A stretch of 64,000 nt of DNA from positions 7,658,424 through 7,722,423 of the forward strand of contig NC_081334.1 in NCBI RefSeq assembly GCF_022539665.2. The letters are read 5' to 3'. The position numbers and the translations under genes were made by a program. Source of the DNA: Daphnia carinata. Lineage: Eukaryota > Arthropoda > Branchiopoda > Diplostraca > Daphniidae. The notes under the pieces were generated by a model. The model was not told the DNA's origin. It did not search any database and worked only from the letters and a program-made list of their open reading frames with translations. Below, piece by piece: positions 23,014 to 34,000 of the stretch (its first letter is position 1; every line of letters begins with the position of its first letter).

Positions 23014-26000
23014 AATTTGCAAATTCAATTGTTTTTGTTTTTTATTTCTCGCGTGGGAATGACGTAGTTGATGAACGTGATGAACTAAATTGAGAAGATG
23101 CGACTCTCTCGGGTGATGTGTTTTAACAAGGAAAAAAAAAAAAAAAGAAGAACGTTGGGTCTAACTGAGAACATGGTCCTTTGCCAGCGACGTCACTTAT
23201 CCTGCGTTGCCGCTCGAAATGTCCTCGTAAATCGCGACCCAAAGTTTGATTGAATTGCCCGCGGATGGAAGAAAAGGAAAAATGCGCCGGGCTCACAATT
23301 CAGAATGAAAAAGATTTCAACCAAAAAAAAAAAAAAAAAATAAGCCCGTGCGTAGTTCTCCTAGCAATCAAGTAGAGTAAGTATAAGACTCTATAGCAAA
23401 ATCGAGGCTGTACAACAATGAATCATCAATTTGTGTGGCAAAAGCGAATGCGAGTGATACAAATCACTGCTGTTTCCGCTTGCCGAAAGGAATCAACAAA
23501 TCACGATTTGCTTCTTTTCTCGATGATAACACAATATACTGTGTTCAACGCAATAAATCAGTTAGACTAAATGTAACGAGCAAATTGCTCGGCCGAGGAT
23601 AGTTTTGAAGACACTTTGCGGTTCGCCCCCGCCCCTCTCCGACTGCAATAAAGCAAGACTAATCACCTCGTAAGTAACTTACTTGATGAAAACAAAAAAA
23701 CACGGTGACCTTTGAATGTTAAACGGAAACATCGCACAAATTAATTTTTTGTTTTCTTCTCCGAAAATAATAGCGGGCTTGATTGCGTACGGCAATCTCA
23801 ACGTTCTTAAGGAGATCTCGCTAAATCACGAGCTTGTAGATGGAGCTATTTCCTCGTACACACTCTAGAGACTGTGAGCAATGGCTTTCTTTTGCGAAAC
23901 AAAAAAAAAAAAATAAATGCTAGAACACGATCATCAACGATCCTTTCCTTTCTACGTTAAGTGTTACTTCGTTAGCGTTGGAATCGATCACGAAGTGAAA
24001 CCGGGTTTCAATACACCATGGCGGATGAAAAGAGGTCATTTTGATGGATGGCATTGCTGCACAATAAGTTTATGCATCCCCATATCGAACCTGAACTGAA
24101 CCATCTTCGTCATATTTCTATTCCTGGATGACAAAAAAAAAATGCGAGATGGATACGCCATCGCGCGCGACCAAACGATATACTGTACGTGACTGTCTGT
24201 TTACTTTGTCCATGGCAACATGAGTAGAGTGTTACGTCTAGGGAAAAAAAAAAGGCTTACGTTGACGCACGTGGATGCTCGTCAAAGAAGACATTGATAT
24301 AAGCAAAACAAAAAATATAAGAATAGATTTTGCCAAGTAACCGGAAGTTCAATCGATTATTGTGATGGATGTTTAGTGGGCTGTCTCCGTATTCGCGGTG
24401 GGTTGTACGCGTAAGATAAGCTGTTAAAGAGGGAAACAAAACAGAACGAAGGAAATTCTGTTTTTATTTTTTTGCGTCAATTGATCTTCTGTCTCCAGTC
24501 ATCGTTGAATTTTATCGACGTATAGCTAAACGAGACATTTGATTTTTTTTTTTTTTTTTTTTTTTTTTACTCAGCTTGTTATTGACTCTATTGGGATTTT
24601 GTTTCGGGCGCAGGATACAACCAAATCAGTTCACCAGAGCTAGCGATCGTGGAAGATGATTGGAAATCGAATGACGTCAAGCATCGAAAAAAAAAAAAAA
24701 TCGAAACAAATTATTATTATTTTTTTTTTTTTGAAATCAAATTTCTTTTCAAACTTTGCGTTTACTTTGTTCTTCCTTTTTACCGTCATATATATGTATA
24801 TATACACACTAAGGAGGAAAAGAACAGAATAAAAGACAATTTAATAACTGTCCATCCAATGTATTTATTAGGTGGATTCGCCCTTCTAGCTCGGTGCATG
24901 GTTGCAAATTTGCTACGGTAGCCGATCGATAACTCTTATTATTATTTTTTTTTTGTTTGTTTTGTTTTTCTTTCCTTTTAAATCTCTTTATTTTTCTTCT
25001 TATTGTTTTTTTTGGGGGGTTTTTTTTTTTCCCCCTTTTTTTTTTTCTTCTCTGCGTTTACTTGTTTATGTGTTTTCATTTCGAGAGAGGCTCACGATAG
25101 TCTGTGGGGAACTGAACAGCAATGCTCTCGAACGAAAGAAAAGTTTTTTTTTTTTTTTTTATTTTTTTATTTTTGGATATTCCCCCCCCCCCCCCCGCCC
25201 ATTTGAAAGTGTGTGTAGCTCACACGCGTCTCAGCTTAGATATTATGTGTCCAATAAGCTCGATTATCGGCACAGCTGGGCAAACGATAATGCGCAAGTA
25301 CGAACAAGCCATACACGCATCGTGTAATCCCGACTTGTATTATAGCACCTTTACAGCCATTATGATACGAAATAAATGCGGCATCGTGTATTTTAAGAAC
25401 AACAACAACAAAAAAAAAATAATGCCTTGGAGAATGGAATTATGTTAAACGAAAATACTTTCTCTCTTTCTTAGTCGGGAAGCAACAAACAAGACCTTGA
25501 CTACGCACACCAATTGAACAGCCAATGGTTATTACATAGCCATTCAAAAATTGCCATTGCTTGCCTTTCTCTCTCTCTCTCTCTCTCTCACTGTGTATGT
25601 TTAAATGATTATTGCAGTAAAAGCTGGAAAACGGCAATGCCTTAACAAAGTAATTAAGCCCGAAATACACCCAAGCTTTTTCTTCGCCCATTTTTTTTTT
25701 TGTGCGTGTGTTTTTTTATTTTTTCAGTTGTATACTCTGAGGTAGTTTTAGAAAACCACTTTCTCTCTTTCTTTTCTCACTGTTATGGGCATTATCTAGC
25801 GTGCAGCCTTCCAGGAAAAAGGGCAGAGCGCATTCGATGGCGGAGGTATAACCAGGTGTCTGCCTCTGTCTACCGTTCGAATCACGACGTCTTATCTTCG
25901 CATCGTCCCACGCTAATTATCATAGCCTTTCACGTGTCTATTCTCCCAACAATCCAGACTTTTAGCCACGTCCAAGAAAAAAAAACAAACAAAAAAAACA

Positions 26001-26027
26001 AAGGAATAACGACAAAGATCCTTTTTT
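23014..26027. other. Intergenic region; no gene seen
   Basis: AT-rich DNA with very long homopolymers (T-runs near 24541-24568 and 24719-24733, C15 at 25182-25196) and a CT/GA repeat near 25569-25589. The open frames across 24.9-25.3 kb are mostly poly-Phe/Pro translations of these runs. Confidence 0.6.
25182..25196. repeat. Poly-C tract (C15)
   Basis: Fifteen C in a row immediately after a T-rich block. It resembles other poly-C/G tracts scattered in the window. Confidence 0.9.
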
Positions 26028-26033
26028 TTTATT
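26028..26033 (-). terminator. Probable poly(A) signal of the 26205-27047 gene
   Basis: AATAAA on the minus strand, about 172 bases beyond the stop codon at 26205. Confidence 0.45.
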
Positions 26034-26204
26034 CAGAAGAAAATAAAAAACAAAGGGTAAAGTCAAACTGTTGGCGCAGGTAAAAAAAAAAGTGGGGGCG
26101 GGGAGGGGGGGAAATATGGTTACAGAATATTATATAAAAGACTATGGTGGACATCACCAAGTCTAACACTATTTCTATATATTTTTTTTTCTTTTTTTTT
26201 TTTT

Positions 26205-27047
26205 TTAAGCGTAGCGGACCAGGGAAGGCGATTTCCTCACGACGCGAGTAGAGGCAGCGGCGGATGCACTGGCTTCATTCGGGATGAAGAAAGGTTGCTG
26301 GGCAGCAGGCACTGGGCGACGGGCGCGGCCTTCTTGGTCATCGGGAATACCGTCCTCGTTCTCATCAACGCTCGAGTATTCTCTATCTTTGATTTTCTGT
26401 TGTGGAGAACTTTCTCCGATGACGATGGGGAACGGGTTCAAACCTCCGGATGTCTGGAAGCCGAGTGTCTTGTTGTCAGCAGATTTGCCAGTCTCGTATT
26501 CTAATGTCAAAAAAAAAAAAAAGAAAAAAAAGTGAGCTAAAAAAGAACCATCAGGGTGGGTTAAATGGGTCACGAACTTACCGAGGACTTGGAGAGTTCC
26601 ATCCTGAGCGATGTAGCCGTACTTTCCTGCAAGGTGTCAAAGATTTGAATCAGTGAAAGTGCCATAGAAAGAAGCTCTCACGGCGATTGAGGTACCAATG
26701 TGGGTCATCTCTCTGAGTCTAAGAACCAAAACTAACCTTTAACGTGACCGTTGAGTTCTTTCTTTTCAATGCGGAAAGAGCCATCACCAGCCTCGTAACC
26801 GAACGTGTACGAGCCATCGTCGTTCACTTTGTTGATCTGCTTGATGATGGGCACTGGCGTCGTGGTGGTCTTGGCTTCGGCCTCAACAACCTCTTCGACA
26901 ACCCTGCCACCTTGAGGTAGAGCAGACACGGCGCAGACGGCCAAAGCTAAAATCTAAAAAATAAATAAATTAAAGAGATTGTGAATGATTTCAAAAACAA
27001 AAAAATATTCTCAATGAAATTGTGGAACTTACCACGAAGGTTCTCAT
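26205..27047 (-). CDS. RR-1-like cuticular protein with Asp-rich DxNxDGIPD loop
   Basis: Four exons: 27047-27033 (MRTFV), 26953-26737, 26626-26582 and 26500-26205. Junction phases are 0, 1 and 1, all GT-AG; 190 residues. The signal peptide is MRTFVILALAVCAVSA. The RR domain covers about residues 49-110: IIKQINKVNDDGSYTFGYEA, then ELNGHVKGKYGYIAQDGT, then VLEYETGKSADNKTLGF. After it comes SSVDENEDGIPDDQEG (D138 to D146). It matches the DxNxDG geometry of EF-hand or thrombospondin-type-3 calcium loops and recurs in the neighbour at 29836. The tail is Pro/Ala/Ser-rich and ends RKSPSLVRYA. Two introns interrupt the RR domain, unlike the copy at 22242. Function: secreted chitin-binding cuticle protein, possibly also binding calcium (inference). 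Confidence 0.95.
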
Positions 27048-27110
27048 TGTGTGTCGTCGGCTTGTTTGTCTGATGAAAACTGCTTGGATATGAAGCCAAT
27101 CGTCTCCGGG

Positions 27111-27117
27111 TTTTATA
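27111..27117 (-). promoter_or_regulatory. TATA box of the 26205-27047 cuticle gene
   Basis: TATAAAA on minus, about 65-70 bases upstream of the start codon. CAAGCAGTTT follows about 36 bases downstream (CAGT at 27082-27079), identical to the initiator region of the 22242 gene. Confidence 0.8.
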
Positions 27118-29653
27118 GCTGGTCAGCGGGCGATCCAGCTCCGAAGAAAGGGGAGGAGTCTAAAGTGGACTGCTCCTACGAGGTGGAAAAAGGGGGAAAG
27201 AAAAAAAAAAAAGGGCGAACCGTTGTTGCAATCACAACTATACCTGTTTTCTTCCGATCAGGAGACTTTTACTCGTGCACGGAGCTCACTGACTTTTCTC
27301 CACTCCTACAATGTGATATAGACGTTATCAAGACGAACGAACGCGTGAGGGATTCATTCGCCAGCTACGTGCTTGACACACATTTTTTTTTTTTTTATTT
27401 TCGCAACCGCTTGCCGTTACGCAAAAACGTGAATGAATATTTAAAAAACAAAAAATGTAACGGAACAATCAGTAGCAATCCAATGTGTTCCTTAAAGAGC
27501 TAGGTCGAAAAGAAGCCCGAGAGCAATGGCCGATCCAATGCCATCAGTTTGGCCAATGGCCCAGCACCCTGAGGGAATGAAAACGTCTAGTGTGTGGCCG
27601 GACCGCACTACTTTCTCTATCCCACTCTCTTTTTCGTCGTGTTTCTTTTTCCTTATACTATCTCTTTCGCTCTTTTCTCCCTCCAACCATCGTTTTCAAA
27701 TCATCCGCTTCTTTTTGTTTTTGGTTTTTTTTTTTTTTTTTTTTTTTAGCCTAGTAAGTCTATATATACGTGTTTGTTATTCATCGCTTTTGGCGTTTGT
27801 TTGAGCGAAACTCGTCCAGTTCGCTAGTAGATAAAACGAGTCTACCCCCTAGCCTCAATATGTAGGCTATTTCAGACGCAGGGTGTGAAACATCAGACGG
27901 CACTGGTCAGTTATCGTTTCATTTCGATGACCAGGGCATTAGACCGAAAGGCCTACGCAACAAACACACACACACGCAAAAATTGGAAGCGGCCATCACT
28001 TTTGCTTTTTTTTTTTAAGAGACAGTTGGCCTTATTAAGAATTCTCTGTGTCTGGCGACGCCTTTTTTTTTTTTTTTTTGCATATTGTTGCGCCTTGTTT
28101 ACGATGCCAGACGTGACGCCAAAGTAGGGCCTTTCAGTTGCCATAGAGATGGCTGTTGGAGGTCGGAGAAAGGAGAAACTTCGAATTCACGGAATCTATA
28201 TATATGCGTATCACGGCAAAAAGATACCGTTTACAATCAACTCCACCCAAGATTATGCTTTGAGTGTTCATACTCTATAAAGTTCTTGAAGGAAAAAAAA
28301 AAAAAAAACAAGAAAGAAAAAATAACAAAGGCCCATACGGAGAGGACTTCGTTGCGACTAAATAACGAGACAACCGAGTCTACTACGTCATTCTGCGAAG
28401 GGGAGCCTGCCAACTGTTGTGGCTGTTTGCACACGTTTTTTTTATACATTCTGCTTCTTCTAGTTCTTTCTAATAAAATCAGAGAACTCTCTTGACTGGA
28501 ATTTTGGCCTACTTCTGCCTCTACTTTTCTTTCTTTTTTTTTTTTTTCGAGTCCAGTTGGTCGCCATTTCTTTTACCAGCGACAGCAAACAGACACTCGT
28601 CGGACCGTGAAAACAGCGTCGGTACTTGCAGTTGCCATCAACATTGAAAGAGATTGTGACGAATCAAACATACTCCGCCATTAGCAGATCGAGTGAGAAA
28701 ACAAAAAATGATTTAGAGTTCGGGCATGGTTTTTAATGATGGCAACACTGACGCAACTACAAGGCATGCAAAATGAACGATGTCAATATTAGAAGACAAA
28801 AGAAAGTTGGGCTTCATTTTGCACTTTAGAAAAAACACGGGGGTAGGGAAAAAAAATGTGTTGTTAAAAGAGAGAAAAGATAATACGAGTTCCCACCATT
28901 TTAGCGATGGCCACCAACATTATCTTTTCCCTTTTTTTTTTTTGTTTTTTTTTTTTTTTAAATTGACGTTCAAGAGAATCCATCCGTCACGTTGAGAAAT
29001 GGATTGCAGCAAAACTCCTGGTATACATTTAGGAGGAGAACGTGACGTCTGGGTCCAGACAAATAGATTAACTTCGACTATAAAGGCCAGCGTTTGAGTA
29101 GATCTAAATGAAAAGCGCCCATTTCTTGTTTGGAACACGGCCGTGTTGGATCAATAAGTGAAAGTCACCGGCAAACTAACTAAATTAACCATCGCAGCTT
29201 TTAATGCTCAGTCAAAGGGTACACAACTATGGTCATATTCACTCGAAAGATGAACGCGCCATTCTAATTTGCACGTGTCGTGTGTTTTTTTATTTACTTT
29301 CAATTTTTTTTTTCAGCTCACGGAACGATCCGCATGTTTCGATGGCTATTTCCTTCTAGATGGTTCACAACGTGATCAAGCAGCAGCGGATGATGGTTTC
29401 CGCCCCTCCGGCAAAGAGAGAGCGTGCGAAGCTTCGTGGCCCGTACTCTCTGCGCTTCTTCTCTGCACGCACGCCTTTGCTCGCGTGCAGCACGGCCTCT
29501 ACACGTAACCGTTTTCTTGCCATCATTTCTTTCCGTCTTTTGGTTTTTATCTTCTTTTGCCTCCCCCTGCTAAGAAAAAAAAAAAGACTTCTTTCTTCTT
29601 CTCTTATATTTTTCCTTTTTTTTTGTACACGAGCCCGTACATGAAGAGGAGTG
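27118..29653. other. Divergent intergenic region between two cuticle genes
   Basis: About 2.5 kb separating the divergent TATA boxes of the minus-strand gene (27117) and the plus-strand gene (29654). Both promoters probably share it. It is A/T-run rich, except for a GC-richer block at about 29317-29504 that is open in one plus frame between an acceptor-like CAG and a donor-like GTAACC. No known gene is recognised. Confidence 0.55.
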
Positions 29654-29660
29654 TATATAA
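29654..29660 (+). promoter_or_regulatory. TATA box of the 29836 cuticle gene
   Basis: TATATAA with an initiator-like GGCAGTC (CAGT at 29687-29690) about 34 bases downstream. The start codon is 182 bases past the box. Confidence 0.75.
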
Positions 29661-29835
29661 GAAAGTGGTTAATACCTAAACCGAGGCAGTCTTTCTTGGA
29701 CCTACTTTCATTGCGCACTCATCATTTCTCATCTCTGCTTCCTTCCACGTTTAGGGCCAGATAAGAAACAAAAAAAAACAAAAAACAGAGGGGTAATTTC
29801 TGCAAGCAAAGAGTTTCGCTCGATTTGACAGCAAC

Positions 29836-31036
29836 ATGCAATTCAGCGTGAGTATCAACTTTGCACTTGACTACGTAGCCATTATGCAGCACACAAGCCA
29901 GCTTCAATTGTGTGGCGCTTCCACTATTGATTTCTTTTGATTATTTTTGCGTTGATTTCCAATGCGTGGAACATGGCAGATCGTGGTAGTGACCGTGATT
30001 CTCCTCGGCCACGCGTGTCGGGGCCAACGACAACTGGATGTGATAGAACCGGAGCAGCAAGCGCAAGAGCGCAAGCCGCACGTGGCCATCCTGAAGCAAA
30101 TCAACCAAATCAACAAAGACGGCTCGTATATGCGCTGATCAAATTTTTAAAAATTCAAACTAGAATTTATAATTTTTAATGCTACGTCATTATCAGGTAC
30201 ACCTACGGTTTCGAGGCGTCCGATGGCAGGTGATTACCTATGTTTGACCTATGATGACCTAATGTTTTGTGACTTCAAAAATGTCGAATTTTTTTTTTTT
30301 GCAGCTTCCGAGTGGAAACGCGGGACGTGAACGGCCATGTAAAAGGAAGATACGGGCAAGTCTTTTACAATCCTATATTATGTGAATGGCTTGTTTGAAA
30401 TTTTTGGATTGCAAACAAAGGTACATTGATGAGTTTGGAGAAGTCAAGGCCGTGGCGTACGAATCAGGTAAGACACAGGGTTTCGCTCCAAGAGGCCAGC
30501 ATTTGCCTGCGCTTCCACGGCCATCGAAGAGCGGAGGAAACATCGGCGAGGACGACGAGTTCGGTACGGACGAAGATTGGAACAGTGTCGATGCCGATCA
30601 AGACGGAATTCCGGATAAACCCCGGCCGAAGGAAGAGAGGCCTGTCGTTACAACTAAACCCCCTCGTACGACCCCGCGGCCAACTCGTCCAGCAGCTGTT
30701 TTCACTGCCGCTGAAGATGTGGCACAACCGGCTCGTCCAGTACCTCGGCCAGCTTTGATTCCCGTTGAGGACATGCCTCAATCATTCCGTCCCTTCCAGC
30801 CGTTCCAGCAGCCGAGGCTGCAATTTCAGCCCCAACAGTTTCAATTGCAGCCGCAGCAATTTCGTTTCCGTGCTGCGCCAGAAGATCCGCAGCAATTTCG
30901 CCGCGAACAACAGCACCAAGAGCAAAGGTTTAGTGAGCCCATTTTTCCATCCCAATTCCGTTCAATACCAGCCGGATTTCCTCAGCAGCGCAGCTTCGAT
31001 TCCGTTCCTTTCTCGTTCCAGCAGCCGAGAGAATAG
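29836..31036 (+). CDS. RR-1-like cuticular protein with DADQDGIPD loop and Gln/Phe-rich tail
   Basis: Five exons: 29836-29847 (MQFS), 29980-30125, 30197-30229, 30305-30355 and 30421-31036; 285 residues. Junction phases are 0, 2, 2 and 2. The fourth intron (30356-30420) begins GCAAGT, so it is a GC-AG intron. No GT alternative keeps the RR domain in frame. The signal peptide is MQFSIVVVTVILLGHACRG. The RR domain covers about residues 43-105: ILKQINQINKDGSYTYGFEA, then VNGHVKGRYGYIDEFGEVK, then VAYESGKTQGF. An acidic stretch follows, with NSVDADQDGIPDKPRP (D138-D146), matching the loop in the minus-strand neighbour. The tail is Thr/Pro-rich, then Gln/Phe/Arg-rich (FQPQQFQLQPQQF). It should be a secreted, chitin-binding cuticle component. 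Three introns interrupt the RR domain at positions different from the paralogue. Confidence 0.93.
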
Positions 31037-34000
31037 GGTCTCAAAATATAATCGAATTCCAGAGGATATATATCGTAAGTAACACCACTCCATGATCTTT
31101 TGTCCACCTTTTATCTCGCCGCTGTCCGTGTCTCCTACATTGCACCTCAGTCCATGGCCAGTATGGTTTAGTTTATGTATCAGTATTATGCGGTATATCA
31201 TGCAATCGTTCATCGTTTCCATAGACGTTTATCAAATATACATTATCCTTCGAAATTAACGAGCGTGAACGTAGGATGTTGGGGAGGTGAGAACGGACAC
31301 AAACAAATTCAATTATGGGGAAAAAAACGGAAGAAAGTGAATCACGTTTCTAAAACGGTGAAAGCGAGCAAGAAGGGGGAAACGTTTAGCATGGAATTCG
31401 ATAGACTAAGAAAGGAAAATAGAACATTATCCGTTGATTTCAAAGAGATATGCGTATCATTAAATAACGCAAAGATAAAATCCATTGCAATTTGAACCAT
31501 AGGTAGGATTGCGCACGTCTCGTTGCCAACGTATGTCTGACTTTACCTGTTTATCGCTTAATTATCAGTTGGAATAGTCAACTGTTCTTTGTGCGGTTTA
31601 ATTGTTTTTTATTTTTAAGGGGGGGGGGTATTCAGACGTAATGCACAACATAGTGGTTTTAGGCGAAGACCACATCGCTATTATTCAACGTATGAATTAA
31701 TCGCATCAGAGGCGTGCAGAAGGCACAAATGTCAGCGCTGTATTTATTCAGCTACTAATGTAAAAGTTGTTCATCTTACGGTTTTATACCCATCCTTAAC
31801 ACAGAGTGCTGCCGAAAATTTAAATATCATGGCGGGGGCTAAAAGTCCCGCCAAAACGGAACAGTTATTTGCAAGATAAACACTAGACATGTCGGAAAAC
31901 CAGATTCATGGAAATTCTTTGGCTAAATTTCTTTCTCTTCCGACACTTCAATAGACGAAAAAAAAAAAACTTTAAGGAACCATCGATGGGTGTCTACGTT
32001 TTTTTAAAGCACTTTCATTTCGTTGACAGTTTCCACCAATTGCCCCGTTTGATATGCAAAACAGGGCAGATCGTCTCAGATACATACGTTGACATGAAGG
32101 AAATGGAAATGATGTATTCGCGTTTTCTTGTTGGGGGCTTTGTGTTTTAACTTTTCACTCTTCGAGAATGCCCAGGTCTCTGTCAGTTAAGCCGACGTTG
32201 ATATAACTATTCCTGTTCATAAATCGTTAAGTTGTATCAATTCCAAGACAAACAAGCCAACCGTCTACGAAGATGAACTTCTCGTTTTCCTATACCCACA
32301 TTATGTTCAGTTAAAAATTTATATGGTATTCAATACCTGTGATGTAACGCACATGCACTTCGAAAATTGGCCGAAAACAGCTACGAAAATTCAGGTTGTC
32401 TTGGATACGGTTTTACGTCAAAACACTGACAATAGTATACTATATATTCCTAGTTCTATAGTGGATGTTAAGCTTCTGTATTAGCAATCATACTTGCCCC
32501 GTTTTCCGCTTTTCGAATCTTTACGTGAGCAGAGCTCAGCACATTATCAACATTCGAGCTATTTCACATGTCCGTCCATAACTTCCGCCATCGGGACTTT
32601 GAAAAGCTGTTGGAAAGAGGAACTGGTCGCTCTTGATATACAGTATGTCCACTAGACACAATAAAACTTTCGTAGTACGAGAGGGAGGAGACAAGAAAAG
32701 GGATTTCTAAGTGATGAATGGACAGAAATGTTTCATTAGAGATCGTCACTATCGACTCTGTTTTGCCCGTCTTCTCTTACAGCTATAAGCACTGATCCAA
32801 TCATTAGAAAATATGGTCTGAGCTGTCGAAAAGGAAAGCCTTTCAATGATTCCCTAAACAAATCTTAACGACTACACTCCCCCCCTCGCAAAAATAGACG
32901 GGCAAGCTGGTCCGTTCGGATTTTGAGACGGACGTCGTCTTATAAACGCAATTCCGTCTAAACGTGATTCGAAATGGCGTAATTGATTCACGACTTTTCA
33001 AGCAACTACAGAAAGCGAAGAGCCCTTTATCCCACGTCAGCTCTCACTGGCTAAGACTCCCTTCACTCTTAATTTCTTCCGTCCGGAATGAATTATCCTC
33101 CAATTTCCTCCAAAGTGAAATTGAAGTCTTCCGACATCCTCCTTATTATCATTTTTTTATCCTCCCGCTCCATACCGTTCATTTCCTAAGGGTCACGATT
33201 GCCTTTGATCCCGACGTCAACAACAAACCCGACCGCTGTCAGTGGGCAGCTACAGCCGGAACGCAACGTCAGTCCTCCGGGGAGTATCTGTCCGACATTG
33301 GGCCAGTTTGAACCGGGTAGTTAACCGTTGCCAGCTGACCGTGAGACCATCATCACACGAACCGCAAAAGAAATGGAAGCTCCTTCACGACTGTCCATCA
33401 CGTGAATAGATCCGACACATTTCTTTAGGACCGGAAGAGAGCCTCCATTTCAGACGGAATACTATCGTTGGAATAGACGGGCACGGTATTTTGTTTCACC
33501 TGATGTCTGTTGTTTGTTTTATCCTTGTCTACACCCCGATGTGTGTGTGTGACGACCAGACATGATCTCAGGCCTTAACGTGTAGCCAAAGAGGATTCAG
33601 CAAAATGATCCGTAAGAAACGAGGCTTGCTTTATTGAAACGAATAAACGAAAATACTTGGAATTGGAAAGGTTGATGACACTTTCAAAATCCACATGGCT
33701 CTCTTTGATCTCTACCCGGAAGTAAAAAAAAAACGGGGAAACGTTTCTTAGCAGCCCAGAATACAAATATTTCGGATCTCTCCATTTGCTGCCCCCCTTT
33801 TTTTATGTATCTTTTTTAAAAACTGGTTCCAGCAATGTACTGGATGGACAGACTATACGTTTGTAGCTAGGTTACGCCACACAGAGTGAATTTCGAACTA
33901 AATTATTCAAGGCATTTTGTAATGGGGGTTTATATACCTGCTGTTGCTTCAGCTAATGCCATCCAAGCAAGACATTTCTGGCATGGAGGAGCTATTCTAA

